This document shows positions 1 to 9,339 of a stretch of DNA of 25,000 nucleotides, one piece after another. Source of the DNA: Daphnia carinata (lineage: Eukaryota > Arthropoda > Branchiopoda > Diplostraca > Daphniidae); the NCBI RefSeq assembly GCF_022539665.2, contig NW_026712496.1:1-25000 (forward strand), read 5' to 3'. The position numbers were made by a program, and so were the translations under genes. The number at the start of each line of letters is the position of its first letter. The stretch's first letter is position 1. Below the pieces are notes generated by a model that was not told where the DNA came from, searched no databases, and was given only the letters and a program-made list of their open reading frames with translations.

Positions 1-1
1 G

Positions 2-1148
2 CCACGATCTGCATTTCAAGCCGTCAAATCTGGCCTGCAATTGAATCTCTCTGCTTCAACCGGATGCACGAACTCCCATAAAGACTTAATCTTAAATTAT
101 ATCTCCGACCACATCCCTTCCACCGAGGCTGGAATACCGGAGCAGTGCTTCCGAGCAGCCGTACTATGCGGCGATCAACCTCAAGCTGAGCTGTGGACTG
201 TTGCCTCGTATTATCTGCGCTTCCATGCAGGAAAGGAATCTACTCCGTTAGACACAGTTTACGACTTGCTTTGCGATAGTTCAACCTACCGCCAAATGGC
301 GACGGAACGAGCGGCACTATATCAGTCGAAGCCTCGAGCTTACGAGCACACTCGCCAACTGACCCGCGACCATCTCTTGCTGAATGATAAAGACAAGGCA
401 ATTGCTTTATTGCTCAACACTGAACCTGAACATGGCCATTTTTACAGTAACCATTTGTTGGCTTGCCTTGCTGCCATATTGCAACCGGCTGGGTGCCACG
501 GAAATGCTCACAGCACCTTGAAACTTGTAGCTACCCATTTGATAGCTTCGGGTCACATCTGGCAAGGCGTGGAAATTCTCATTCTCAATGGACAAGTGCC
601 CGATGCGTGTCGTTACCTTCAAGCCAATCATTTATGGGAAGACTCGGCTCGGGTGGCTAAACTGTTATTGATGGATAAAGGACAAGGTGATGGAACTTCA
701 GCAGAAGTGTCTGAAGCGAAAGAGATATGGACTCGTTGGGCTTCCCATTTGAATAATTGCCGGCAAAAGTTTGGGGCTACTTTGATTCTCATCGCAGTTG
801 GTGCATGGCATAAAGCAGCGGAACTTTTGGTTCATCAACACATGCATGATGCTGCTGCCTTGCTACTACGAGCTGCCCATCAAAACGACCTGTACCAACC
901 AAGAGACGCAACCGAATTGGAATTCATGGTATGTATTTCATTAAACATGGTGCGTAATGGATCTAATCAATCTAAGTTTTTTTTTACTTCACTTTTAGCA
1001 TGGTGTCTTTTGCCAGTATGCCCGGCTTCTTTACGAATCTGGCTGGCAGTCTGAGGCCAAAATATGGGCAGGGTATGGTGGACCTAATGGCCAACAGTTT
1101 ATCGACGAGTGGAAAATCTTGGATGTCGATGCTGTGTCAAGCTCTTGA
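2..1148 (+). CDS. WDR11: WDR11 homologue, C-terminal part (two exons, 5' incomplete)
   Basis: The reading frame is open from base 2 and enters the window mid-gene. The first visible exon is 2-928 (donor GTATGT), the intron is 929-998 (acceptor TTTTAG), and the last exon is 999-1148, ending in TGA. Both exon junctions are in phase 0, giving about 358 residues. The protein is helical, with segments such as DACRYLQANHLWEDSARVAK, IWTRWASHL, QKFGATLILIAVGAWHKAAE and, in the last exon, VFCQYARLLYESGWQSEA. These match in order the C-terminal helical region of WDR11, downstream of its two WD40 beta-propellers, which lie outside the window. Known for the family: WDR11 works with FAM91A1 in capturing endosome-derived vesicles at the trans-Golgi network and has been linked to Hedgehog signalling. 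The ttg at 41 is not a start; the true start lies upstream. No canonical AATAAA was seen just after the stop. Recognition is from memory of the family, not from a search. Confidence 0.85.
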
Positions 1149-1422
1149 GGTTTATATCATTTCACTTATTCTATTTTTTTGCACTTTCCGCAAAGACCGA
1201 GTCATTCCATAATTTTTTGTACTACCAAATTATCTTGTTATTATCGTCTGTTTATTATAGCCATTGCTCTAAATTTTTTAAAGCGGATTTTTTATTCGGA
1301 AGCCTGGGTATTCCTTTGGTTACAAAGAAAACTGAAATAAGGAGAAGAAATTTGAAGAAATAGGATATGCTGGGAATAACAAAATGGGAGGCATCAGTTT
1401 GTCAGGTCTCAGTTTACTATAT
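1149..1422. other. intergenic gap between two convergent genes
   Basis: This AT-rich stretch must hold the 3' UTRs of both WDR11 (+) and the minus-strand chitin-binding gene. On the minus strand there are two AATAAA signals (1291-1296 and 1251-1256). On the plus strand only the variant AATAAG near 1335 was seen. No further reading frame is convincing. Confidence 0.6.
1251..1296 (-). promoter_or_regulatory. candidate polyadenylation signals of the chitin-binding gene
   Basis: The minus strand reads AATAAA at 1291-1296 and again at 1251-1256, about 130 and 170 bp after the TAG stop at 1423-1425. This is a normal distance for a 3' UTR end. The transcript would then run towards the WDR11 3' end. 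Confidence 0.5.
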
Positions 1423-2365
1423 CTAGTAAATTGTACAATCAACTTTAGAGGAATCTGTGCATTTCTGGAGAATCGCGTCAAAAAGCTGTCCCGACTCACA
1501 AGTCCTAATAGCGCCACGGAACATAGACTTTCCGCATGCAAGGTATTTTGCGCAATGGCTCTGAGACAAGTTTTTTTCTCCTACACAACGCTTGGTCAAA
1601 ACGGGTCTAATAATCAGCTGGCTTAGCCGCAATGGTTGTGTAGATCTCGATTTTGATTTTTTCACCTGGCGTTCTTCCTTCGGTGGGGTGATATCGAAAT
1701 CGGCAGTTATCTGTCTCTCATTCTCTGATCCCTCTTCGTCCTGCTGGTACTAGAATACAATTAGTAATTAGAAAAATTTACAAATTGCCTAGAAAAGTAC
1801 TACTTACCGTAAGATCCACTTCATCTTCGCCTTCAAAACTACGAGTCTTGCCAACGTTTTCTTCTTCAAAGCTTCGTGACATTTCTGCCTTAACCGCTTC
1901 CTCGAAGGTGTTTTCAAATTCTCGGTCTGTTTCTTCTCCTATAGCATCATCTTCATTTGCATCGTATGTTGACTGTTGATCCCGAAGAGCTCGGACTGCT
2001 TCTTCTATATTTTTCTCTTGGAAATCACGAACCATTTCCTCTTTCATTGCTTCGTCAAAAGCATCTTCGAATTCTCTGTCGGTGACTTCCCCGGCAGACT
2101 CCTCTTCTCTTTTATCATACGGTGACATTTGATCCTGGAGTGCTCTGACTTCTTCTGCGAACTCACGAGCATCATCAACGTTTTCTTCTTGGAAACTTCG
2201 AGCTATTTTCCCATTGTACTTTTCTTCAAATGCGTCTTCGAATTCTCGGTCTGTCTCTTCTCCATCCACGTCGTCTTCGCGTTCAACAAGCGGTGATGTA
2301 TTGGTCGTGTGGATTATAGCACAAATAACGATAATTAATAGACCCAAGGTTTTTATTTGCGTCAT
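1423..2365 (-). CDS. secreted acidic-repeat protein with a C-terminal peritrophin-type chitin-binding domain
   Basis: Minus strand, two exons. Exon 1 is 2365-1808 and exon 2 is 1749-1423, ending in TAG. The 58-bp intron has donor GTAAGT and acceptor TATTCTAG, in phase 0. The total is about 294 residues. I chose the ATG at 2365 because it follows AAA and opens a clear signal peptide (MTQIKTLGLLIIVICAIIH). The frame stays open upstream to 2485, but that adds an unlikely 40-residue leader. Next come three tandem acidic repeats of about 50 residues, each starting TDREFE and containing a (R/D)(S/D)F(Q/E)E(E/K)N core. Exon 2 holds a basic linker and six cysteines spaced 11, 5, 11, 12 and 7 residues apart, with a GQLFD segment before the fifth. 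This is the pattern of a peritrophin-A/CBM14 domain. Inference: an extracellular chitin-associated protein of cuticle or peritrophic matrix. The acidic repeats are not a family I recognise. Confidence 0.75.
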
Positions 2366-2537
2366 TTTGATAGAACTACGCAGTCCCACTACTCTAAGTG
2401 AAATGGTGCCTTCACGCTTATGGCAATGGTTCTTTAAACTACAACTGGTAAGGAAATCAGGTTTCTTTTTTTCTTTCCATTGCAAAATATCTAGTGATGA
2501 TTTGGAACTATCAAATGTATTTCAGTGATCGGAGGAA

Positions 2538-2903
2538 ATGGTGGTATACCAATCTTTGTGGAGAAAGCCACATCCTGGTAAGCGGAAGAGGAACAAGAGG
2601 ATATGGCTGTGGTATTACCGATTAATTTTCCAATGTATGTTCAGATTCTACAGACATGGATCTCCTAGAAGAAAGAAACACAATCTGAAGCTAAGGGAAA
2701 ATCCACTAATCAAAGTGCAACAAGAATCTATGCAATCCAGTCGAATAGAGACTACTACTCCAGCTATTGCTAATTACAATTCCTATATGCTATTTCAAAA
2801 AGCAGCAGCAGCAGAAGATACAAACGATGTCGTAGACCAGAGAGATCAGCGTCGGTTGTCTAATATAATAGACTGTAGCACAACATGCCCACCTAAGGCC
2901 TAA
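2538..2903 (+). CDS. short basic open frame upstream of the chitin-binding gene, uncertain
   Basis: This 121-codon frame starts at an ATG preceded by GGAA. The first 55 residues are very rich in Lys, Arg, Trp and Tyr, the middle has an alanine run encoded by a GCA repeat, and the end has CSTTCPPKA. It lies divergent to the chitin-binding gene, with the two starts about 170 bp apart, so a shared promoter is possible. Against it: another frame over the same bases (about 2529-2580) encodes a glycine-rich stretch (GGNGGIPIFVEKATSW) and then stops, so this may be a decayed gene or chance. I recognise no domain. Confidence 0.2.
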   Translation: MVVYQSLWRKPHPGKRKRNKRIWLWYYRLIFQCMFRFYRHGSPRRKKHNLKLRENPLIKVQQESMQSSRIETTTPAIANYNSYMLFQKAAAAEDTNDVVDQRDQRRLSNIIDCSTTCPPKA

Positions 2904-3529
2904 ATTATTTCAACTCAACGGCTCCCGGTGTTCACGAAGTTCCCGATAGTCTTGGTTCCAGTAGGGGAACCGCTGTGCGACAAGCGATAAAACGAATAAA
3001 ACATTTCGGAAACCCACAAAACCTGTGTCGAATCCCTCTTGAAGCAATCATTATCTACTGAGAAGAATACCATAAAAAATCGAGTCAGTGCTGTATATTA
3101 TATCATCTCATCTAGACCGAATCCCTATCGGGAAATTCGATATGTTTAAGAAAACAGCTCGTTTAACCGAGAAAACAAATACTTTCCTAAAATCAGTGTA
3201 TAATTTTCAATATAAAGTGTAATTTATTATAGAATTTCAAGTGGAATACTTTTTTCGTCAAATTATTGGGCTTGAAAATAAGCCCGATGAAATAAGCCAG
3301 ACTTTTCTACCAATTTTGTATTTTTCTAAAATGTTCCATTTAACAATAAACATGTGTGATTTAGATTGGAAATCAATAAGAATCACAAAAAGTTACTTTG
3401 TGTTGTTCGTGTAGTCAGCAATTTCTGAAATACGGCAAAAACGGCCACAAATGTTAGCGCTCTAGTACGGTACACCACAATAAATGAAAAAAAAGTAAAA
3501 GACATGCTTTTATATGGGAATTACCGTAA
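2904..3529. other. AT-rich noncoding stretch with one iterated AAATAAGCCCGA block
   Basis: No supportable gene. At 3268-3302 there is a block with two AAATAAGCC units facing away from the WDR11 side. Bases 3420-3455 are an imperfect inverted match to 3811-3845, inside the next element, so this stretch is probably the remnant of a related foldback element. Confidence 0.45.
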
Positions 3530-4272
3530 GTCGGGCTTATTTCGCCGGGCTTATTTTGTCGGGCTTATTTTCAAGCGACGAAATAATGTGTCCCACGTGA
3601 AATTCAATAAAAAATACACGTTATACTTAAAATTTAACGTTGATTTCGGAAAATTGTTATCTTTGTCGTCATAGTAACTATTTTTTAAATATATTGCATA
3701 TTGTGCTTTAGCGCGATGCGCTGTATCGTACTAGCGCCCCACCATATGTGACCGTTTTTTTCGTATTTCACTATGTCAATCATTTTTTAAATACGCCGAA
3801 TATTTAACGCAATGCATTTGTGACGCTTTTTCCGTATTTCAATAAGTCAAACATTTTTAAAATACTCCGAATATTTAATGTATTGCTAGCTCGCCAGTAT
3901 GCTACGGCGCTAGCGCGATGCAGCACAAATATACGGTGTATTTCAAAAACAGTTGGTTTAAGGAGAAAACCAATAGCTGTATCGACATCGCCTTTCAATT
4001 TCGATTATTCTGTGTGCTTTTTATCGGATTCTAAGAGTTTTTATTTTTTGTGGATTTTGACAAAAGTGGGAAGGCTATTATAGCCTTCTCACTTTTTCAT
4101 TTTTGGCCAAAATTTAGATTTGATTTAAAATACACGATTCCGATTCGAAATTGAACGAGAATCACATAAATGAAGTTTATTTTTAGTTTGGGCTTATAGC
4201 TTTTGTAAAAAACGGAAAAAACAGGAGAAAAATTAAGCCCGACAAAAATAAACCAGACAAAATAAGCCCGAC
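3530..4272. mobile_element. MITE-like element with iterated TCGGGCTTATTT inverted ends
   Basis: The left end (3530-3574) has three successive units of the form GTCGGGCTTATTTT. The right end (4231-4272) has three units of the inverted sequence AAATAAGCCCGAC, the middle one diverged. Together they make imperfect terminal inverted repeats of about 42-45 bp around a 743-bp element with no reading frame worth calling. Inside are two imperfect direct repeats of about 65 bp (3751-3815 and 3822-3886) and a hairpin at about 4064-4093. No target-site duplication was certain. A nonautonomous DNA transposon is the simplest reading. Confidence 0.55.
4053..4230 (+). repeat. 175-bp arm with a GAAGGCTA hairpin, repeated at 20186
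   Basis: This segment matches 20186-20355 closely by eye. Its left part is a hairpin: GAAGGCTA pairs with TAGCCTTC across three bases, with further AAAGTG/CACTTT pairing outside. It lies in the right part of the MITE-like element, just before element A; its partner lies just before element D. Confidence 0.6.
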
Positions 4273-4573
4273 TTTTTTAGCTTATAAGCCGTCTACTAGA
4301 TGGCGATCTACTTTTGGTCGCGATTTGATCGGTGATCAATTTTTTATCATAAATGGTTTACTTATATGGCAATCCGTTTTACATAAAAAAAAAAAAAAAA
4401 ATGGCGGAAAAAAAATAAAAAATCGCACTTTTTTCTTTTTTTCCGACACGTAGCCATCTACCGCTCAGACTCATTATTACGGGCGTAGGCAATTTCAGTC
4501 CATTGGATGCCATTCGCAGTTAGTTCAGTAGCGTGGATGGAGAATAACGCGTGGCTGGAGGAACAATTGAAAA

Positions 4574-5562
4574 ATGGATAAGATAATACAACAAAAGGAT
4601 GGTAAGTATAAACATTATTATATTTGTTTTGAATTATTAATTATTGTTTATTAGATCAAATTATGGACCTGCAGGCTCAATTATTGCAACAGCACAAAAT
4701 ATTAGATAACAGCAAAGCTAAGGATGGTAAGGCCTAATACATAATGATTCTATTTATTTGCTTTTATTCATTTGTGTTTTGTAGCTCAAAGTTTGAGTCT
4801 ACAAGCTCAGCTAGGGGAAAAGAACAAATTGGAACGGAACAGTTTCCAAACAGTGAAGGAGGTTTTTCCAAACTCAAACCTAACTGAACATGAGGATGAA
4901 TTGGCATTAGGCGAACACATTCAGGTACATAAACTTTTCAAATAAGAATTCAAAATAAGTATAGAATTTTAACAAACAATTATTTATTGTTTAGTTATTC
5001 AGTCTACCACCTGACAGTGTGTTAAATTTAAATTCTGTTAGTGCTGCACAAAAAGAATCGTTAGTAATAAGCCCATGCAGTGAAGGAAGTGAACAATTGT
5101 GGGACCATATTTGGGCCGAAAATGGGTGTGGTACGGAAACCAAGATATGGCACAAGTTCAACATGAAACATGGATTAGGTACTTTTCGGTTTTATGTCTA
5201 TTGAAAAAGTATTTTTAATGCTATTATTTTGCATTCACAGAATTTAATGGGGGATCAAATCAAGTCTGGAAGTGTTACAGGATGGAAGAGTCAGCCTACA
5301 GATGAAAAAACACAGAGTGCATTACCATTAAGGTATGAGGTAAAGTAATAGAGTATGCACATTGTCTAATGAGAAGTACCATCTTGTGTTAATAAATCCA
5401 GTACAACAGCAATCCTTTATAGTTCTGTCACAGCTAGAAACCTCAAATAATTCTGCTTCTCTGTCTAAAGAACAACTTGTCCTTTGCGTTCAGAGTGTTG
5501 GGGAAACTGGGTACTTAAATGGCCCTAAAGATGTTATAATTTTGCTGCCATTGCAGAGATGA
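4574..5562 (+). pseudogene. coiled-coil gene of element A, damaged at the exon 5 acceptor
   Basis: Exons inferred from conserved splice sites are 4574-4601, 4655-4726, 4785-4924, 4995-5178, 5248-5339 and 5410-5562. Exons 1-4 join in one frame and begin MDKIIQQKDDQIMDLQAQLL, a short coiled coil rich in Gln and Leu. Exon 4 gives a folded-looking segment with SEGSEQLWDHIWAENGCGTE. Exon 5 in copies C and D starts after TTAG, but copy A has TTAATG there, so the acceptor AG is lost. Splicing to the CAG at 5240 instead leads to a stop in exon 5. Exon 6 (QSFIVLSQLETSNNSASLSK...) is open to 5562. A short upstream frame (MENNAWLEEQLKNG, stop) overlaps the start and could be a uORF. I recognise no family, and the transcript is a prediction. 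Confidence 0.5.
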
Positions 5563-6092
5563 ACATCATACATGGACTCTTTAGGTATGAAAGGATTTTT
5601 CTTCAAATAATTTTGAATTTATGACGAAGAATTTCTCCTCCTTTTTGCCAACCAGGTCTAATCTACCAAAAAATTTTTTATCCAATAGGAAAGGATTTTC
5701 ATGTACTGGGAACACAACTATCAACAATGCAACATTGTACAGGTGCTAGTTTATCATTCAAGAGCCTTATACAATGATGTTAATCTGCAATTTGTATGTC
5801 CTTCCCCCAGCTTCCACCAGAAGTTGAATCTATGAGTCATGTAAGTTACATGATCAACAGTTGATATGTTTAACGGTGTTGTTTTTCTTTTCTCAATATA
5901 GGTTAATAGTAACATTGGATCTGAAAAAATTCTTGGTTGGGGCAAGACACTGAATAAATTGTATTGATTGGATGGATGACATGACATTTCTATACTTAAT
6001 TCGGATTCCCCAGACGGTATTTTATATTAAAAAAATTGAAGTGCATATCTGGGCTCCCTTCTTTTCTGAAGCCCCGTTTCCCCTTGACTCGT
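5563..6092 (+). other. decayed 3' half of element A with conserved splice-like sites
   Basis: No frame stays open across this part in all copies. One conserved 61-bp intron is evident (5841-5901, GTAAGT to ATATAG). The exon after it ends in a short open tail (VNSNIGSEKILGWGKTLNKL). The minus strand also has an open frame at 5754-5987, which breaks at different places in the copies. The strand of coding in this half is unsettled. By eye it is about 87% identical to copy D over 5770-5890. Confidence 0.35.
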
Positions 6093-6414
6093 AATAAGCC
6101 CGTAGGGGGTCATGCCCCTACTGTACGGTATATATAAAAACAACATATACCGAGGTTTGGAGGGCTCTGGCCGGAAAGGGGACGTGGGGTGCCGCTTAGT
6201 CCGATGATGTGTTCACGGAGGGCGATGTGGCTACCCACAAATCCGAACTAAAGGTTAATCGCTCCTGTAAAAATGTTCCAAATCTTCAGCTCTTCTTCCG
6301 GCTTCTCTTAGCCAATCACCGGGTAATCTCCCCGGTGGGTCAACAAGGCAGTGTCTCCCCCTGCCTGGGTTGACGGCAACTTTTGAAAGGGCTATTGTGC
6401 CTTTTTAAAGTTGC
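6093..6414 (+). ncRNA. 322-bp hairpin-rich module of element A, candidate structured RNA
   Basis: Hairpins read directly: GTAGGGG/CCCCTAC (6102-6121), CGGTATAT/ATATACCG (6126-6152), CACCGGG/CCCGGTG (6317-6337), GTCAAC+GGCAG/CTGCC+GTTGAC (6339-6374), and GCAACTTT/AAAGTTGC with inner AAAGG/CCTTT (6376-6414). A TATATAAAA stretch lies in the second loop region and could act as a TATA box. The module differs from copies C and D at only 3 positions each, far fewer than the rest of the element. I do not recognise it as any snRNA, SRP, RNase P or 7SK RNA. Whether it is transcribed, and from which strand, is unknown. Confidence 0.4.
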
Positions 6415-6698
6415 AAAAATCATTGTAATGTGCAGAGAATTGTCAATAAATTTTTTTTTATAAAATTTTTTTGCAAAATTTGTTGCCTTCATTATCTGTG
6501 TTCACACATTACATTTATCAATTTTTTTTTTATTCAGCTTGCGCAATTCAATTTTATTGTGTTTGCCACCGTTGTATCGTTTATCTGTAAGTATTCAATT
6601 ATTATTTATTACACTTTTTGAATTCATGAACTTAGATAAGGAACAACGTGTAATACCTTGATAATTTCTGAAGTAATTTTGTATTTGTATATTGTTTT

Positions 6699-6765
6699 AC
6701 TGGCATGGGAATCGATCCTCAGACATTCAGCGTGCAACGCCGATGCTCTAACATTGAGCCACAAT
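6699..6765 (-). pseudogene. tRNA-like sequence (-) beyond the end of element A
   Basis: On the minus strand it shows a D-arm-like GGCTCAATGTTAGAGC and a T-arm-like GAGGATCGATTCCC with the spacing of a tRNA. The anticodon stem is imperfect, so this is a tRNA relic or the head of a tRNA-derived SINE. It resembles the sequence at 7055-7120. Confidence 0.5.
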
Positions 6766-6867
6766 ATATATCTAAATTGTTTATTATCGCATATCATATG
6801 TTATCGTCTAGGATGTTTATGCAGTCTTTCACAACTATATGTTTATCTTTGTATTGCTGTTATAATG

Positions 6868-6931
6868 TCCATAGCTATGTGGTAGAGCATTCAGCTGCGA
6901 TAACTGCTACCCTGGGTTCAAACCTTACTAT
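6868..6931 (+). pseudogene. tRNA-like sequence (+), diverging from the one at 6699
   Basis: It contains GTGGTAGAGCATTCAGC (D-arm and A-box-like) and CCTGGGTTCAAACC (T-arm and B-box-like). The acceptor stem is not convincing. Together with 6699-6765 it forms a head-to-head pair about 100 bp apart. Confidence 0.45.
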
Positions 6932-7054
6932 AGATGTATAAAAATCTACATCTAAATGGAGAAAATAATATTGCAGTATTGCATTTCAGTTTTATTCAAA
7001 GTGTAAATGCAAGTCCGCAAGTGACTAGAAAAAAGCCAACTTGACATCACATGA

Positions 7055-7120
7055 TTCATGGCTCATTGGTAAAGCATCGGCGCGGAATGCCGAACATCTA
7101 GGGTTCGATCCCTGGATAAT
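7055..7120 (+). pseudogene. tRNA-like sequence beside the inner end of element B
   Basis: It has GGCTCATTGGTAAAGC (D arm), a CGGC/GCCG anticodon-like stem with a 7-nt loop, and AGGGTTCGATCCCTGG (T arm with a good B box). The base before the would-be anticodon is C rather than the usual T, and no clear acceptor stem is seen, so it is probably a tRNA-derived relic. Confidence 0.5.
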
Positions 7121-7328
7121 AATTGAATGCTTACAGATAAACTATGCTTACAGGAAACAATGCTTACCATTAAACGTGGCATAAACAATAAACGAGAATT
7201 GAGAAAGCTAAATAAAAAAAAGATGATAAATGTAATGTGTGATAACAGACAGTGAAAGAAACAAAATTTGCAAAAAATTTTATAAAAAAAAATTTATTGA
7301 CAATTCTCTGCACATTACAATTAATTTT

Positions 7329-7650
7329 GCAACTTTAAAAAGGCACAATAGCCCTTTCAAAAGTTGCCGTCAACCCAGGCAGGGGGAGACACTGCCTTGT
7401 TGACCCACCGGGGAGATTACCCGGTGATTGGCTAAGAGAAGCCGGAAGAAGAGCTGAAGATTTGGAACATTTTTACAGGAGCGATTAACCTTTAGTTCGG
7501 ATTTGTGGGTAGCCACATCGCCCTCCGTGAACACATCATCGGACTAAGCGGCACCCCACGTCCCCTTTCCGGCCAGAGCCCTCCAAACCTCGGTATATGT
7601 TGTTTTTATATATACCGTACAGTAGGGGCATGACCCCCTACGGGCTTATT
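7329..7650 (-). ncRNA. 322-bp hairpin-rich module of element B
   Basis: Same length and hairpins as the module in copy A, on the opposite strand; I saw no difference between the two inside the 322 bp. It gives no independent evidence of conservation because A and B are a recent duplicate pair. Confidence 0.4.
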
Positions 7651-8179
7651 ACGAGTCAAGGGGAAACGTGGCTTCAGAAAAGAAGGGAGCCCAGATATGC
7701 ACTTCAATTTTTTTAATATAAAATACCGTCTGGGGAATCCGAATTAAGTATAGAAATGTCATGTCATCCATCCAATCAATACAATTTATTCAGTGTCTTG
7801 CCCCAACCAAGAATTTTTTCAGATCCAATGTTACTATTAACCTATATTGAGAAAAGAAAAACAACACCGTTAAACATATCAACTGTTGATCATGTAACTT
7901 ACATGACTCATAGATTCAACTTCTGGTGGAAGCTGGGGAAGGACATACAAATTGCAGATTAACATCATTGTATAAGGCTCTTGAATGATAAACTAGCACC
8001 TGTACAATGTTGCATTGTTGATAGTTGTGTTCCCAGTACATGAAAATCCTTTCCTATTGGATAAAAATTTTTTTGGTAGATTAGACCTGGTTGGCAAAAA
8101 GGAGGAGAAATTCTTCGTCATAAATTCAAAATTATTTGAAGAAAAATCCTTTCATACCTAAAGAGTCCATGTATGATGT

Positions 8180-9168
8180 TCATCTCTGCAATGGCAGCAA
8201 AATTATAACATCTTTAGGGCCATTTAAGTACCCAGTTTCCCCAACACTCTGAACGCAAAGGACAAGTTGTTCTTTAGACAGAGAAGCAGAATTATTTGAG
8301 GTTTCTAGCTGTGACAGAACTATAAAGGATTGCTGTTGTACTGGATTTATTAACACAAGATGGTACTTCTCATTAGACAATGTGCATACTCTATTACTTT
8401 ACCTCATACCTTAATGGTAATGCACTCTGTGTTTTTTCATCTGTAGGCTGACTCTTCCATCCTGTAACACTTCCAGACTTGATTTGATCCCCCATTAAAT
8501 TCTGTGAATGCAAAATAATAGCATTAAAAATACTTTTTCAATAGACATAAAACCGAAAAGTACCTAATCCATGTTTCATGTTGAACTTGTGCCATATCTT
8601 GGTTTCCGTACCACACCCATTTTCGGCCCAAATATGGTCCCACAATTGTTCACTTCCTTCACTGCATGGGCTTATTACTAACGATTCTTTTTGTGCAGCA
8701 CTAACAGAATTTAAATTTAACACACTGTCAGGTGGTAGACTGAATAACTAAACAATAAATAATTGTTTGTTAAAATTCTATACTTATTTTGAATTCTTAT
8801 TTGAAAAGTTTATGTACCTGAATGTGTTCGCCTAATGCCAATTCATCCTCATGTTCAGTTAGGTTTGAGTTTGGAAAAACCTCCTTCACTGTTTGGAAAC
8901 TGTTCCGTTCCAATTTGTTCTTTTCCCCTAGCTGAGCTTGTAGACTCAAACTTTGAGCTACAAAACACAAATGAATAAAAGCAAATAAATAGAATCATTA
9001 TGTATTAGGCCTTACCATCCTTAGCTTTGCTGTTATCTAATATTTTGTGCTGTTGCAATAATTGAGCCTGCAGGTCCATAATTTGATCTAATAAACAATA
9101 ATTAATAATTCAAAACAAATATAATAATGTTTATACTTACCATCCTTTTGTTGTATTATCTTATCCAT
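8180..9168 (-). pseudogene. coiled-coil gene of element B, same lesion as copy A
   Basis: Minus-strand exons are 9168-9141, 9087-9016, 8957-8818 and 8747-8564, followed by the exon 5 region and exon 6 ending at 8180. Exon lengths 28, 72, 140 and 184 match copy A exactly, and the exon 4 and exon 6 peptides are identical to those of A. The exon 5 acceptor carries the same AG loss, so the lesion predates the A/B duplication. Confidence 0.5.
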
Positions 9169-9339
9169 TTTTCAATTGTTCCTCCAGCCACGCGTTATTC
9201 TCCATCCACGCTACTGAACTAACTGCGAATGGCATCCAATGGACTGAAATTGCCTACGCCCGTAATAATGAGTCTGAGCGGTAGATGGCTACGTGTCGGA
9301 AAAAAAGAAAAAAGTGCGATTTTTTATTTTTTTTCCGCC

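Larger units (their letters stand above)
4365..6610 (+). mobile_element. repetitive element, copy A (left arm of the large inverted repeat)
   Basis: The element opens with TATGGCAATCCGTTTTACA and a long A-tract. It then carries a spliced coiled-coil gene (exons from 4574), a decayed 3' half (about 5560-6050), a 322-bp structured module (6093-6414) and an AT-rich tail. It is nearly identical, inverted, to copy B as far as about 6480. Weaker similarity of roughly 80% runs on to about 6600. The left terminus is shared by all four copies, but no matching inverted terminus was found at the right end, so the transposon class is open. No transposase, reverse transcriptase or integrase frame is visible. 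The right boundary is approximate. Confidence 0.7.

Noticed and set aside
1109-1363. Open frames overlapping the WDR11 last exon
   Set aside because: They are shadows of the WDR11 frame that run into the 3' UTR.
6093-6414. Hammerhead ribozyme in the structured module (a CCGATGATG stretch resembles CTGATGA)
   Set aside because: The CTGATGA core is not exact and no GAAA partner was found at the required place.
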